In this document: piece after piece, positions 35,814-48,522 of the stretch
How the letters are laid out: the number at the start of each line of letters is the position of its first letter
Position numbering within the stretch: position 1 is the stretch's first letter
Source: Artocarpus heterophyllus
Lineage: Eukaryota; Streptophyta; Magnoliopsida; Rosales; Moraceae
Direction: 5' to 3'
Assembly: GCA_025403435.1 (NCBI GenBank)
Contig: CM046338.1
Location: 22,218,392-22,282,391, forward strand
Length of the DNA stretch: 64,000 bases
Notes under the pieces: model-generated
Told to the model about the DNA's origin: nothing
Databases searched by the model: none
What the model saw: the letters and a program-made list of their open reading frames with translations, nothing else
Translations under genes and position numbers: made by a program

Positions 35814-37847
35814 TGTTGGAAACAAAGTGCGCAGCGGAATTTTAAAAAATTTTTCATCAGAGTATTTTCCAAAACACAAGTTTGACATGTTATACGTATA
35901 AATTAAACAGATCTTACTAACCTCAGTGTGCTGAAGATCCTCCGCGACCTGTGTAGAGAAGTAACGTTCCAGAAGAGCCTCAACCAACTGGTCTTCTTTG
36001 CTATTCTCTATCCACAACCGGAGTGAGTGTGGGCTCACACGTACAGCTCTTCCACCGGTGACTCTCCTTCCAACCAATAGAGAGAACCCAAAGCTAGTGC
36101 TCGTGATTTGTGAACAAAAGCTCTCAGGGAGTTTTCAGATGCTCACTAGAAGAGTATCACTCTTAATCTCTCAAATTGATCTGAGTAAATCATTAGACTC
36201 ACTCCCTTTTTATACCTATTGGTCCTTGGGGTCAGTCCATATCAGATTAGGTCTCAAAAATCGAAATAGAATCAAGTTCGGATCAATATCTGATAAGATA
36301 CGCGTGAAAAACGCGTAATCTTAGCTGTCGCGGTCGGCATGCCGAACTGTGAGATAGGCAGGCCGAACTGGCCAGTTCGGCAGGCCGAACTTTCTGATCG
36401 GCAGGCCGAACTGCCGAGAAAAAATCTCCGCGAATCTTTTATTTTCCACCCGAGATTCTAAAGGATAAAGTCTCAGTTTTGATTCAAATAGCCCAATAGA
36501 AAAGATATCTGATCAAAACAAACTTTATCAAGATAATCTCTAAGAAAATAAATCAATTCACAATAATTCTACAAGTTTATCTTGTTCTAATTGTCCAAAA
36601 TTAAAACAACCGATAAACAGACAAGAATTATCCGAACGCCATAATTCAACAAGTTCATCTTGAACTAATTTCTTACATAATTAATTCAACCGATAAACAG
36701 ACATGAATTATTTGATTCTTATAAATTTTAAACCAATCTGATAAATCCGACATAAGTCACCAATTATTGAAAAAGCACGCCGTGTCGTTACAGGATTTTG
36801 TGAGCTAGCAAAGGGGACCAAAATGGACCTATAAAGTTCAAGCTCATGATAACTATGAAACCCAATATCCCAGATATGCATTTCACAATTATCAACTCCA
36901 ACGCTACTCCACTAAAAGCTTGGAGCTGCACTCTCGAACTTTATAGAATTACGAAGCTCGTGTAGCTAAGTCTCCATGACATATCATACTGTATCGCATC
37001 CCCATATGATCATCCATAATCGGCTTAAGGACAAGTTCTGTCTTACCTTCCCGATTATTTTTATCTTACGTTCCATTGTCTCACCATTAGAAAACTTACC
37101 ATCCAAAGATAGTATACCATTCGGTTACACCTATGTATCCAAATGGTTGAGCGCTCCAGTTTTCCAATTACAGGACAACGCATATAAGAGGATATCATTA
37201 CTCCTAAAGAGGAGCTATGGATTCCATATCTATGAATAACAAGTCTACGCTACCAAGTGTCATGCCTCCAACGTACCGGCATGCATGCCACTATAGAGAT
37301 GTGGGAGTCACCCATTGGTACATCAAAAGACACAAGTCGAGACAACGGGCCCATTATTCATCTCAGGATTAAGATACAATACAAATGATTGTCTAAAGTG
37401 AATCGATTTGACAAGACAGAATTATTAATCCAAATCAATTCACTTTATGTCCCGATCCAACACATCGTCACCTATGACAATGCGCCAATGTTTCTATTCA
37501 CGGAGTCCAACTCCGATGGCCAAGACAAACCATCTCCCAAAAGGGATATAGACAACATAACAATCTTTACATGAATAAAGCGCCCAACTTTATTCCCTCG
37601 ATTGCGGATCATGTATTTTAGACCATCATCTTAAGAGTCGTGTCTACCGCATAATCATCCCATCATATGCCCAACTCTTAAGGTTTAGACTGACAGTCTC
37701 AGACTACTGTTTGCTTATCATACATTCAACAAATATGAACGTAAAGAGGACAATATTTGGTATATATAAATGAATAAATTCTTTATTGATAAAAATGTCT
37801 CCAAAAACGTATTACATTTTTACTCCTTAGAGCATACATGTCTAACA
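35814..37847 (-). repeat. 5' LTR of element B (2034 bp)
   Basis: It has the same length and, in the blocks compared, the same sequence as 28155-30188 (constant offset 7659). It carries the element's promoter: minus-strand TATAAAAAG at 36206-36214, with the palindromic motif array just upstream (about 36327-36424). Confidence 0.95.
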
Positions 37848-38988
37848 AGGACTTCCTTTCTCGAGGAGGTAGGTGTGATCTTTTGGTTATTGAAACTTGT
37901 TTAGTTGAGGAACTAGTGACCTAAGAGAATCTAGTGACACTTAGGTCATAGATTCTAGCGCAACTAATCATGTTTGTGTTTCTCTACGGGGTTCAAAGAA
38001 ACAAGAAGTCTGCTGTATAAAGACTTCACACTTCAGATGAGCGATGGATCCTTGGTGTTATTTCAAGCAGTGGGGGACGTCCATCTTTACTTTGATAATT
38101 ATAGGAATTTATTTTTGCGAAATTGTTTTTATGTTCTTAAACTTAAAAGGAATCTAATTTATGTAGCTTGTTTAATTAAAGACTATTATGTAGTGTCTTT
38201 CAATAATAAAGTGGCGATTTGTAAAAACAAATCTTGTATCTATGATGGATGGATGCAAAATAATCTATATTTTATCAAACCTAACATGGACTTACTACTG
38301 AACACTGAGGTTAATGATAATAACTCTAAAAGACTTAAAACTTTTCACTCTTAGAAGACTTATCTTTGGCATTTACAGCTAGGTCATATTAATCTGAATA
38401 AGATTCAAGGGTTGGTAAGGGATGGACCTTTAAGTCACTTAAAAGTAGAATCTATACCATAATGTTAATCTTGTTTAGAGAGTAAAATGACCAAAATACC
38501 ATTTAGGTCTAAAGGCAATAGGGCCGAAGGGGTTCTAGAACTTGTGCATAGTGATGTTTGTGGTCTTATGAACATTTAGGCACAAGGAGGGTATGATTAT
38601 TTCATCACTTTTATTGATGATTACTCAAGGTATAGGTATGTGTACCTATTGCACTACAAAAGCGAAAATTATGACAAGTTCAGGGACTAAAGGCACTTTG
38701 ATCCAATCGAGGTGGTGAATACCTTTCTAATGAGTTCTTGGGGCACTTATTAGAGAATGAGATTTTATCCCATTTGACTATACCGGGCACTCTATAGTAG
38801 AATGGCGTGGCTGAGAGAAGAAATAAGACTTTGTTGGACATGGTCATGTCCATGATGAGTTATTCATCATTGCCTTTATCATTTTGGGGATATACACTAC
38901 AAACTGCATGTTATTTTTTGAACAATGTGCCTTCAAAATCAGTTCTGAAATCTCCTCAAGAGTTGTGGACTGGGAAAAAGACATCCTT

Positions 38989-41900
38989 TGTAACAACTGA
39001 GATTTCTAATGCATTAAAAATACATCAAGTTAAGGATTATATTAAGATGAAAAGTACAGTTTAAAGAAAAATACTGTATAATAACATAAAAAATTATATA
39101 GTATTAGAGTAATGTAGTGTAAGAATTGGATTGTTTAAGGTCATGCAGTACAAAATTAGACTGTGTAGACCACAAATTTCTTTTATAAAAGTGCAAAAAA
39201 GAAAATCCTAAAAAAAGAAATAAGCTCTCTCTCTACTTTCTCTCTCTAGATTTTCTCTCTCTCTCTCTCCTCAAATCTTGTTCAAGATTCTAGCATTTGT
39301 TTTTGACACCTCCCGCACCAATGGAAAGCTCTCGATGAGCTGAGTCCGACGAGGTGCCATGCCGCCCAAAAAGCCATCGGAGAATCAAGATCGAAATCTC
39401 CATTTTTGGCCATCGACTTTGAGCTCTGACCTGCTATGTTAGAGGTAGAATTAGGTGAAATTGACACCGTCATTGGACTCAGAAGGGTCGAATTAGGGGG
39501 GGAGGCTTGAGCCCAGCCACCAACGGACCCCAATTGACGTCGGTCAACGTCGGTCAACGGCCGATCAACGGTTACTTTGGGATTTTGTGATCCAGACCTC
39601 CAATCGACGATCCGAGATGGTCTCTTGACTCGTTTCGATGCTCTGAACGTGATGGTGGCCTTTGTTCAAGCTAATTCCACTGCAGTAAAAATCATCCAGT
39701 ATCGATTGTACGTAAATCGAGACGATTCAAACAGTAGTAATGGAGTCTAGAATGACAATTCTAGTAACGTATGATCTCCAGGAAGCATTCTTAGCCATTG
39801 ATGGTCGCTCAAGGAGCACTGTAGAGGATGTTTCACATAATGTAGATACAACGAGGTACAACTAGACCTACTTAGCTTGGAGTCCAAGTAAGTAGGAATA
39901 TCGCCTACAGTATGAACCGTTTTAAAAATAAATTATTTTAGATGCTTTCATAAACATTTAGGAAAATACATGATTAGTGATTGTTACACTGTTTTATGTG
40001 AGAATGGGTTTTATAATGTTACAAGGTTGACGAAAAACCTGTTAAGGGTAAAATTGTCATTATTAAGGAAACGGTTAGAACGGAGTCGAACACTCCAATT
40101 TAGCATAACGTTATTAGACAAAAAATGTTTCGTAATATGTTAAGTAATAAAATTGCGAGTAAGACAGGAGATTTAATAAGGGATGTTTAAGTAAACAAAA
40201 GGTAAACCAATGGGTTACGAGGTTAAAAGGAAAAGTAACCCCGATGGGTTACAAAGCTAAATGAAGGAAAGGTAAACCGATGGTTTATAAGGTTAAGTAA
40301 AGACAACGGTAAACAAAAGTATACTGGTCAAGTTAAAAAAGGAAAGAATGGTTAATGTTTACATTTTATTATCAATCGAGTGGATTGATAATAAAGATCT
40401 CGATTGATAATAAAGAAAGTTAACTAATAAGTCGGCTGTCGTTTGATCAGGATACAAAGGACGACTAATGGAAGGAAAAGGAACAGGATAGAGAGCGCTA
40501 GAGCATAGTTCAGGTAAGTTCAAATCTCACCTACAACATGAAATAAATGATTTTTAAATGCTTATTTATATAATTTGCAAATGAGTTTGCAATTATTATG
40601 CAAGTTTCTTTAAAGTTGTTTGCATTTATTATGCAAAAAGTTTTAAAGTTCAAGAAAAAGATTTGCAATGAATTTGCAATTGTTATGTTAAAGTCTATTT
40701 GCATATTGATATGCATAGCGTTTTTTAAAAGTTTAAGTTATGATTTTTAAAGTATTTAAAGTATATTTTGCATTATGACAATGCATAATGTTTTATAGTT
40801 TAAGTTAAAAGTTTCATGATGCAATTGTTATGCAATAAGTTGCATTTGTTGTGTAATAAGTTTTAGAATAAAAGTTATAATTTGCAAAATGTAATTTCGT
40901 TATATGTTGCATTTGTTATGCAATAAGTGTTAGAATACAAGTAATGATTTACAAAATGTGTTTGCGTTTTATGATGCATTTGTTAAGCAATATGTTGCAT
41001 TTGTTATGCAATAGGTTTTATAGTACAAGCTATGAATTGCAAGTGTGTTTGCATATGATGTGATTGTATTTGAAATGCTCACTAAAGTTAATAAGAAGGT
41101 AACATAAAGATAAAAAGAAAGTGTCATGTCAGCCTCTTTGTTATGAGGTACTAAAAGTAAAATTAACGTTTGACCTCCTAGATGTGAGGTACAAGACCTT
41201 AATGTTTGATGGTCTCAAGTCTTCCACAAGGGAAGCATCATGTTTATGATCTCATGATTAATGAGTTGGTACGAACACTAAAGTAAAGTAAGGAAAATGA
41301 AAGTAAGATAAGAAAAGTTAAGGAACGAAGATAGAAAGTTAGAGTAAGAAAAGAACATTTATAAGACACTCATAAATGAAAGTTCCTAATTGAGCATAAA
41401 TGGAGTCATGCATTCTAATTTTGCCAGAATTCCTTTTTATGAAATATTTATATGTTATGTTATGAAAGACATTTTGAGAAATGTTTTATGTTAAATATTT
41501 ATGAAAAACATTTTCATGTTTCAAGAAAAGATTTATAAATTACGTTTTAAGAAAAACGTTCAAGAAATGTTTTACGAAAAACATTTATGTAAAACGTTTC
41601 AAAAATATTTTATGAAAAACGTTTATGAAAAATGTTTTTAGAAATGGTTATGGAAAACGTTCTGTAAGAATGTTTCGAGAGAAAGACTTTCATGAGAAAA
41701 GTTTTTAAAGCATGCTTAAATGCTTTGTAAGATTTTGTTTGAACTTACTGAGCAAAAGCTCATAAAAAGTTTCTTCATGCTGTAGGTAGTTTTATGGGCG
41801 ACCAGTAGGACCCGTTAGAAGAGTTGGGTGCTGCGGAGGATGGATGCAAGGATTTGGGTATGGATACCACTACAGTAATGTTTCCGTTGTTTAAAAGAAA

Positions 41901-42283
41901 TATTTTCCACTAGTTAATATAGTGTTTTCAAAGTTTTAAGAAAAAAAAACAAAGTTTGAAGAAATGTTTCCAAGTTTTAAGATATAGTTTAGGAACTGTT
42001 TAATATAATTATAAAGTTAAGTTTTAAGCGATGTTTTAGTAAATGTTTCTTATTAAGTTTTAAGAAACAATTTGAAATAGTTTTAAAGTCAAGTGTTGAG
42101 CGAGTCACGACAGAGGTCGCAACAGTTTTTAAGTACGTTTAAAGAATATGATTAGGAAAAAAAAATTTATTTCAGTATTTTTCTTACTAAGTCAGTATTT
42201 TTCTTACTAAGTAAGTAAGATTACTGTTTAAGTAATGACGTTTAAGTAAGTAAAATGACTGCCCAAAAAGACGGGTCGTCACA
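38989..42283 (+). repeat. 5' LTR of element D (3295 bp)
   Basis: It runs from TGTAACAACTGAGATTTC to GGGTCGTCACA. A TATA box (TATAAAAG) at 39184-39191 is followed by CT-rich sequence. It contains period-type repeats of gcatttgttatgcaataag (about 40560-41050) and of aaaacgtttatgaaaaatg type (about 41450-41700). Minus-strand ORFs here and at the matching place in the other LTR are parts of the LTR, not genes. Confidence 0.9.
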
Positions 42284-43365
42284 GGTGGTATCAGAGCAGT
42301 ATCCTGCCATCCCATCTCGCGCTGTCATATGTCCGCTACACCATAGCTCAAGTAAGTTAAGTGAAGTTAAGTAAGAAGAAAAGTTAATATTTAACAATTA
42401 CATCCTTATATCGGGTATATAGCCTTTGATATTGGCTCACCTAGATGAGCAACGAGAAGGTAAGGGTCAAAGGATGAACATGATGATATATGCTAGAATG
42501 TCCTCGCAAGTCGACAGTAGTTATCATCTATTAGCGATGTCAAGTGAACGATGACCAAACGTGGTCAATTGTGGTCAACAGATGGCCGACGACTCAAAAT
42601 CAAGAAGATGAGCTTGTGACACGTTATGATGTTTAGGCGCACAATGGTGTCTCCATAGGAGCAAATATTACTTTGTTGGAGTTATTCTATATTGGCTACA
42701 CGTATAACGAGAAAAAGTGGATCAAGATAACAGAATAATGAAGGTCTGAAGTGATTTTTAGTGCTCTATAGAACGAGAGTGCCTGAGAGCAACTTGATGT
42801 TAGATCACTAATTGTGTGATTTTATCGAGCTTAAGCACTCCTTAGCTGACCTGAGATATGCGAATGAGCTCATAACTGCCCGGATGGGAAATACAATCAA
42901 GACAATGATGCCCAATCTGGCAGCAGAAACCTCACAGATTGGGGATGGAAGCTGGAAATTTATACGTTATGAAGAAAATTACAGGAAAATGCAATTTTAG
43001 AATGGATATAGAACCAAAAATTATGGATTTTGTGGTCGGATGACCCTAATCTTTAGATAGAAATGATGAGATTAGAATGGAAATAAACCCTATTTTCAAG
43101 AATAGCATTCAATGATAGAATGTTAAACCTTTAAATGAATGGAAACTACGCTGAAATGTTGAAGGATCAGAGTTGCGCAGTAGAAGTGTGGTGTACAATT
43201 TAAAGAAATATGTCAGTAATATGATGAAAATTATAGAAGTTCCAAGATGAAGGCTCAGTTTTAGTGAAAAAGTAGGCATGTTAAGAACGAAAAAGAGAAT
43301 AAGGAAGATGAACTACCTTTGAAGGTGCTAATTTTTGAGGACGAAAATTTTTAAGGAGGGTAGAT
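42284..43365 (+). other. short internal region of element D
   Basis: It starts with the primer site (42287-42298) and ends with the polypurine tract (about 43354-43365). The longest sense ORF is 62 codons (42812-43000), with no recognisable domain. No gag, protease, RT or integrase motif is present. This could be a large retrotransposon derivative or an internally deleted gypsy copy. Confidence 0.75.
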
Positions 43366-46300
43366 TGTAACACCCGAGATTTCTAATGCATTAAAAATGC
43401 ATCAAGTTAAGGATTATATTAAGATGAAAAGTACAATTTAAAGAAAAATACCATATAATAACATAAAAAATTATACAGTATTAGAGCATGCAGTGTAAGA
43501 ATTGGATTGTTTAAGGTCATGCAGTATAGAATTGGACTATGTAGACCATAAATTTCTTTTATAAAAGTGCAAAAAAGAAAAGAAGAAAAAAAAGAAGAAA
43601 ATCCTAAAAAAAGAAATCAACTCTCTCTCTCTACTTTCTCTCTCTAGATTTTCTCTCTCTCCTTAAATCTCGTTTAAGATTTTGGCGTTTGTTTTTGACA
43701 CCTCCTACACCAATGGAAAGCTCTCGATGAGTTGAGTCCAACGAGGTGCCGTGCCGCCCAAAAAGCCACCGGAGAATCAAGATTAGAATCTCCATTTTGG
43801 CCGCCGACTTTGAGCTCTGACCTGCTATGTTAGAGGTAGAATTAGGTGAAATTGACACCGCCATTGGACTCAGAAGGGTTGAATTAGGGGGTAAGGCCCG
43901 AGCCAAGCCACCAACGGACCCTAATTGACGCCGATCAACGCTGGTCAACGGCTACTTTGAGATTTTGTGATTCGGACCTCCGATCGACTATCCGAGATGG
44001 CCTCCCGACTCGTTTCGATGCTCTGAACGTGATGGTGACCTTTGTTCAAGCTAATTCCACTCTGGTGAAAATCATCTGGTACCGATTGTATGTAGATCGA
44101 GGCGATTCAAACAGTAGTAACGAAGTCCAGAATGACAGTTCTAGTAACGTATGATCTCCAGGAAGCATTCTTACCCATTGATGGTCGCTCGAGGAGCACT
44201 ATAGAGGATGCTTCGCATACTGTAGATACAACAAGGTACAACTAGACCTGTTTAGCTTGGAGTCCAAGTAAGTAAGAATCTCGCCTACAGTATGAACCGT
44301 TTTAAAAATAAATTGTTTTAGATGCTTTCATAAACATTAATGAAAATGCATGATTAGTGATTGTTACACTGTTTTATGTGAGAATGGGTTTTATAATGTT
44401 ACAAGGTTGACGAAAAACCCGTTAAGGGTAAAATTGTCATTATTAAGGAAACGGCTAGAACGGAGTCGAACACTCTGATTTAGCATAACGTTATTAGATG
44501 AAAAATGTTTCGTAATACGTTAAGTAATGAAATTGCTAGTAAGATGGGAGATTTAATAATGGATGTTTAAGTAAACAAAAGGTAAACCGATGGGTTACGA
44601 GGTTAAAAGGAAAAGTAACCCCGGTGGGTTACAAAGCTAAGTGAAGGAAAGGTAAACCGATGGTTTATAAGGTTAAGAAAAGACAACGGTAAACGAAAGT
44701 ATACTAGTTAAGTTAAAAAAGGAAAGAATGGTTAATGTTTATATTTTATTATCAATGAGTGCTAGAGCATAGTTCATGTAAGTACAAATCTCACCTACAA
44801 CATGAAGTAAATGATTTTTAAATGCTTATTTATATAATTTACAAATGAGTTTTCAATTATTATGCAAGTTTCTTTTAAAGTATATTTGCATTTATTATGC
44901 AAAAAGTTTTAAAGTTCAAGAAAAAGATTTGCAATTGTTATGTTAAAGTCTATTTGTATATTGATATGCATAGCATTTTTTAAAGTTTAAGTTATGATGT
45001 TCAAAGTATTTAAAGTATATTTTGCGTTATGACAATGCATAATATTTTATAGTTTAAGTTATAAGTTTCATGATGCAATTGTTATGCAATAAGTTGCATT
45101 TGTTGTGCAATAAGTTTTAGAATAAAAGTTATAATTTGCACAATGTGATTTCGTTATATGTTGTATTTGTTATGCAATAAGTGTTAGAATACAAGTTATG
45201 ATTTACAAAATGTGTTTGCATTTTATGATGCATTTGTTACGTAATATGTTGCATTTGTTATGCGATAGGTTTTATAGTACAAGCTATGAATTGCAAGTGT
45301 GTTTGCATATGATATGATTGCATTTGGAATGCTCACTAAAGTTAATAAGAAGGTAATGTAAAGATAAAAAGAAAGTGCCATACCAGCCTCTTTGTTATAA
45401 GGTACTAAAAGTAAAATTAAATTTTGACCTCCTAGATGTGAGGTACAAGACCTCAATGTTTGATGGTCTCAAGCCTTCCACAAGGGAAGCATCATGTTTA
45501 TGATCTCATGATTAATGAGTTGGTACGAACACTAAAGTAAAGTAAGGAAAATAAAAGTAAGATAAGAAAAGTTAAGGAACGAAGATAGAAAGTTAGAGTA
45601 AGAAAAGAACGTTTATAAGACACTCATAAATGAAAGTTCCTAATTGAGCATAAATCGAGTCATGCATTCTGATTTTGCCAGAATTCCTTTTTATGAAATA
45701 TTTATATGTTATGTTATGAAAGACATTTTGAGAAATGTTTTATGTTAAATATTTACGAAAAACATTTTCATGTTTTCAAGAAAAGATTTATAAATGACGT
45801 TTTAAGAAAAACGTTCAAGAAATGTTTTACGAGAAACGTTTATGTAAAATGTTTCAGAAATGTTTTATGAAAAACGTTTTCAGAAATGTTTATGGAAAAC
45901 GTTCTTGAAGAATGTTTCATGAGAAAGGCTTTCATGAGAAAAGTTTTTAAAGCATATTTAAATGCTTTGTGAGATTTTGTTTGAACTTACTAAGTGAAAG
46001 CTCATAAAAAGTTTCTTCATGCTGTAGGTAGTTTTATGGGCGATCAGTAGGACCCGTTAGAAGAGTTGGGTACTGCAGAGGACGGATGCGAGGATTTGGG
46101 TATGGATTCTACTATAGTAATGTTTCCGTTATTTAAATGAAATATTTTCCACTATTTAATATAGTGTTTTCAAAGTTTTAAGGAAAAAAAAACAAAGTTT
46201 GAAGAAATATTTCCAAGTTTTAAGATACGGTTTAGGAACTTTTTAATATTATTATAAAGTTAAGTTTTAAGCGATGTTTTAGTAAATGTTTCTTATTAAG

Positions 46301-46517
46301 TTGTAAGAAACGATTTGAAATGGTTTTAAAGTCAAGTATTGAGCGAGGTCTCGACATGAATGATGATAGAGTTCGCAACAGTTTTTAAGTACGTTTAAAG
46401 AATATGAGTAGGAAAAAAAATTATTTCAGTATTTTTCTTACTAAGTAAGTAAGATTATTGCTTAAATAATGACGTTTAAGTAAGTGAAATGACTGCCCGA
46501 AAAGGTGGGTCATCACA
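43366..46517 (+). repeat. 3' LTR of element D (3152 bp)
   Basis: It runs from TGTAACACCCGAGATTTC to GGGTCATCACA, with a TATA box at 43560-43567. It differs from the 5' LTR by many substitutions and by lack of about 115 bp (5' LTR about 40370-40490), so D is much older than B. Confidence 0.9.
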
Positions 46518-48522
46518 TCCTTAAACCATACTCGCATATGGGGGTATTTTGTTCATGTCCTTTTTAAGGAAGCGAATAAGTTGGAAGCACGTTCAGAAGT
46601 TTGTGCATTTGTAAGATATCCAAAAGGCACTAAAGGGGGTTATTTTGATAACCTAAAGGAAAATAAAATCATAGTTTTAACTAATGTAACATTCCTTGAG
46701 GAAAGTTACATGGACGACTTTAGCCTCGAAGCAAAGTGCTGCTCGAGGAGTTGACGAGTGATTCGATCACTCCAGGGGTTTCAAATGAAACCATTCCAAT
46801 CGGTATAGAAAAACTAACTAAACACGAATAACAACCTAAGGGGCTTCATTGTAGTGGGAGGATCGGGTGTCAATCTGAGAGGTATATGCTCAATGGTGAA
46901 GCCTTTTTGGCTGAACCGGTTAAACATGACAGGGATCCTTACACTTACAAAGAGGCTATGGAGGATGTTGATTTGAAAATCTAGATAGAGGCCATGAACA
47001 CAGAGAGGAAGTCTATGGAGACTAATTGGGTCTAAGAGCTTGTAGATCTTCCTAAAGTGGTAAAACCCATAGGGTGTAAGTGGATCTATAAGAGAAAGAG
47101 AGGAGTAGATTGAAAGGTCGAAACCTATAAGGCTAGACTAGCAGCTAAGGGATACATACAAAAGGAAGAAATCGATTATGAGGAAACCTTTTTGCTTGTA
47201 GCCATGCTTAAGTCCATCTGCATTCTCTTGTCCATAACTGTTGCTCTTAACTACGAGATTTAGCAGATGGATGTCAAGATGGCCTTTCTAAATGGCTATC
47301 TTGATGAGTCCATATATATGGAACAACCAGACGGGTTCAAGGCTAAGGGTCAGGAGGGTAAGTTTTGTAAGTTGCTAAAGTTAATTTATCGACTTAAGTA
47401 GACTTCCCGTTCTTAGAACATAAGATTTGATCAGGTGATCAAGACTTATGGGTTCGCACAAATTGCAAACGAACCATGTGTTTACAAACACATTAAGGAT
47501 GGTGAGGTTGTTTTTCTACTGCTATATATAGATGACATTTTCCTAATAGGCAATAACGTTGGGGCATTGTCATCGATCAAATTATAGTTGATCAAGCAAT
47601 TTGACATGAAAGACTTAGGTGAGGCTAATTTTGTTCTTAGTATCCAGATCTTTTGAGATAGGAAGAACAAAATGATAGCTTTGTCCCAAGCAGGTTATAT
47701 AGATAAAATTCTCAAAAGGTATGCAATGCAAGATTTCAAGAAAGGTGGGCAACCATCTAGGTCTAGAATTACTCTTTTTAAGAAGACTTTCCAAAGTTTG
47801 ATGAAGATAGACAATACATGAAGAAGATGCTTTGTGTTTCGGTAGTGGGTACTCTCATGTATGCAATGCTTTACACACGACTAGATATTAGTTATGTGGC
47901 TGGGATTATAATTTGATTTTAGTTAGATCCAGGACCAAACCATTGGATTGCAATCAAGCATATTTTCAAGTACCTGAGAAGGACTCGAGAGTATATGCTT
48001 GTATATTCGGGTGAGAATTTAACACCTCTAGGATATATTGACTCAGATTTTTAATCCTGTCTAAATTTGAGAAGGTGGACTATTGGTTTTTTGCTTACTC
48101 TAGATGGCGGTGCCATTGTTTGGAGAAGTGTGAAGCAAGATTGCACTTCAGATTTCACGATGGAGGTTGAGTATGTGGTAGCTAGTAAGGCTTCGAAAGA
48201 TGCAGTGTGGCTCCGCAAGTTTCTTAGGGATCTCAAGGTAGTTCTTGTTGTGGATAAGGCAGTATCACTGTATTGTGATAATAATGTAGTGGTAGTTAAT
48301 GCTAAGGAACCAATATTTCACAAGAAGGTAAGCATATTGATCGAAAGTATCATGTGATAAAGGACTTCGTATAGGACGAACATGTGGCGGTACACAAAAT
48401 CATGTAAGAGAACAAGCTGATCCATTCACGAAGACGCTAACTACAAGAGTCTTCGAGAGGCATGTGGAAGCTATGGGGATGCGGGATTTGTCATATTAAC
48501 TCACTTAGTGCAAGTGGGAGAT

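Larger units (their letters stand above)
28155..37847 (-). mobile_element. intact copia element B (9693 bp), apparently very young
   Basis: It is inserted in gag of element C. It has a perfect 5-bp target duplication aggac (28150-28154 and 37848-37852), LTRs of exactly 2034 bp each, canonical primer site, polypurine tract and one uninterrupted polyprotein. I found no difference between the LTRs in the blocks I compared, and the ORFs that occur in both are identical. It is the only complete, potentially autonomous element in the window. It lies antisense to its host element C, which is of the same family. Confidence 0.96.
38989..46517 (+). mobile_element. long-LTR gypsy-like non-autonomous element D (7529 bp)
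   Basis: It is inserted in the integrase region of C, with a perfect 5-bp target duplication tcctt (38984-38988 and 46518-46522). LTRs are 38989-42283 (3295 bp) and 43366-46517 (3152 bp), and the internal region is only 1082 bp. The primer site TGGTATCAGAGC lies at 42287-42298. The 3' internal end (ttttgaggacgaaaattttt, then aaggagggtagat) is typical of plant Ty3/gypsy chromovirus elements. No gag or pol remains, so it must have moved using proteins of a relative. Confidence 0.9.
27351..48498 (+). pseudogene. copia gag-pol of element C in three segments, multiply stopped
   Basis: Segment 1, 27351-28154: gag from ATG (MSKNALSLIL...) to a CCHC knuckle (CFFCRKIGHIKKNC). Segment 2, 37848-38988: protease to integrase, including the GFKETRSLL and NGVAERRNK-like regions. 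Segment 3, 46518-48498: integrase end, RT (YIDDIFLIGN, a decayed YVDD) and RNase H (CDNNVVVVNA), ending at TAA 48496-48498. The segment ends match the B polyprotein without gaps across the two insertion points. Most in-frame stops replace Trp, Gln or Arg codons of B by G-to-A or C-to-T changes, such as W to TGA near 27419 and Q to TAG near 27598. The gene is nonfunctional. Confidence 0.9.

Noticed and set aside
39282..43948. Minus-strand ORFs MTDVDRRQLGSVGG... and MTSVDRRQLGSVGG... in both D LTRs
   Set aside because: They look conserved only because they lie in the two LTR copies. They carry different frame breaks and have no family match.
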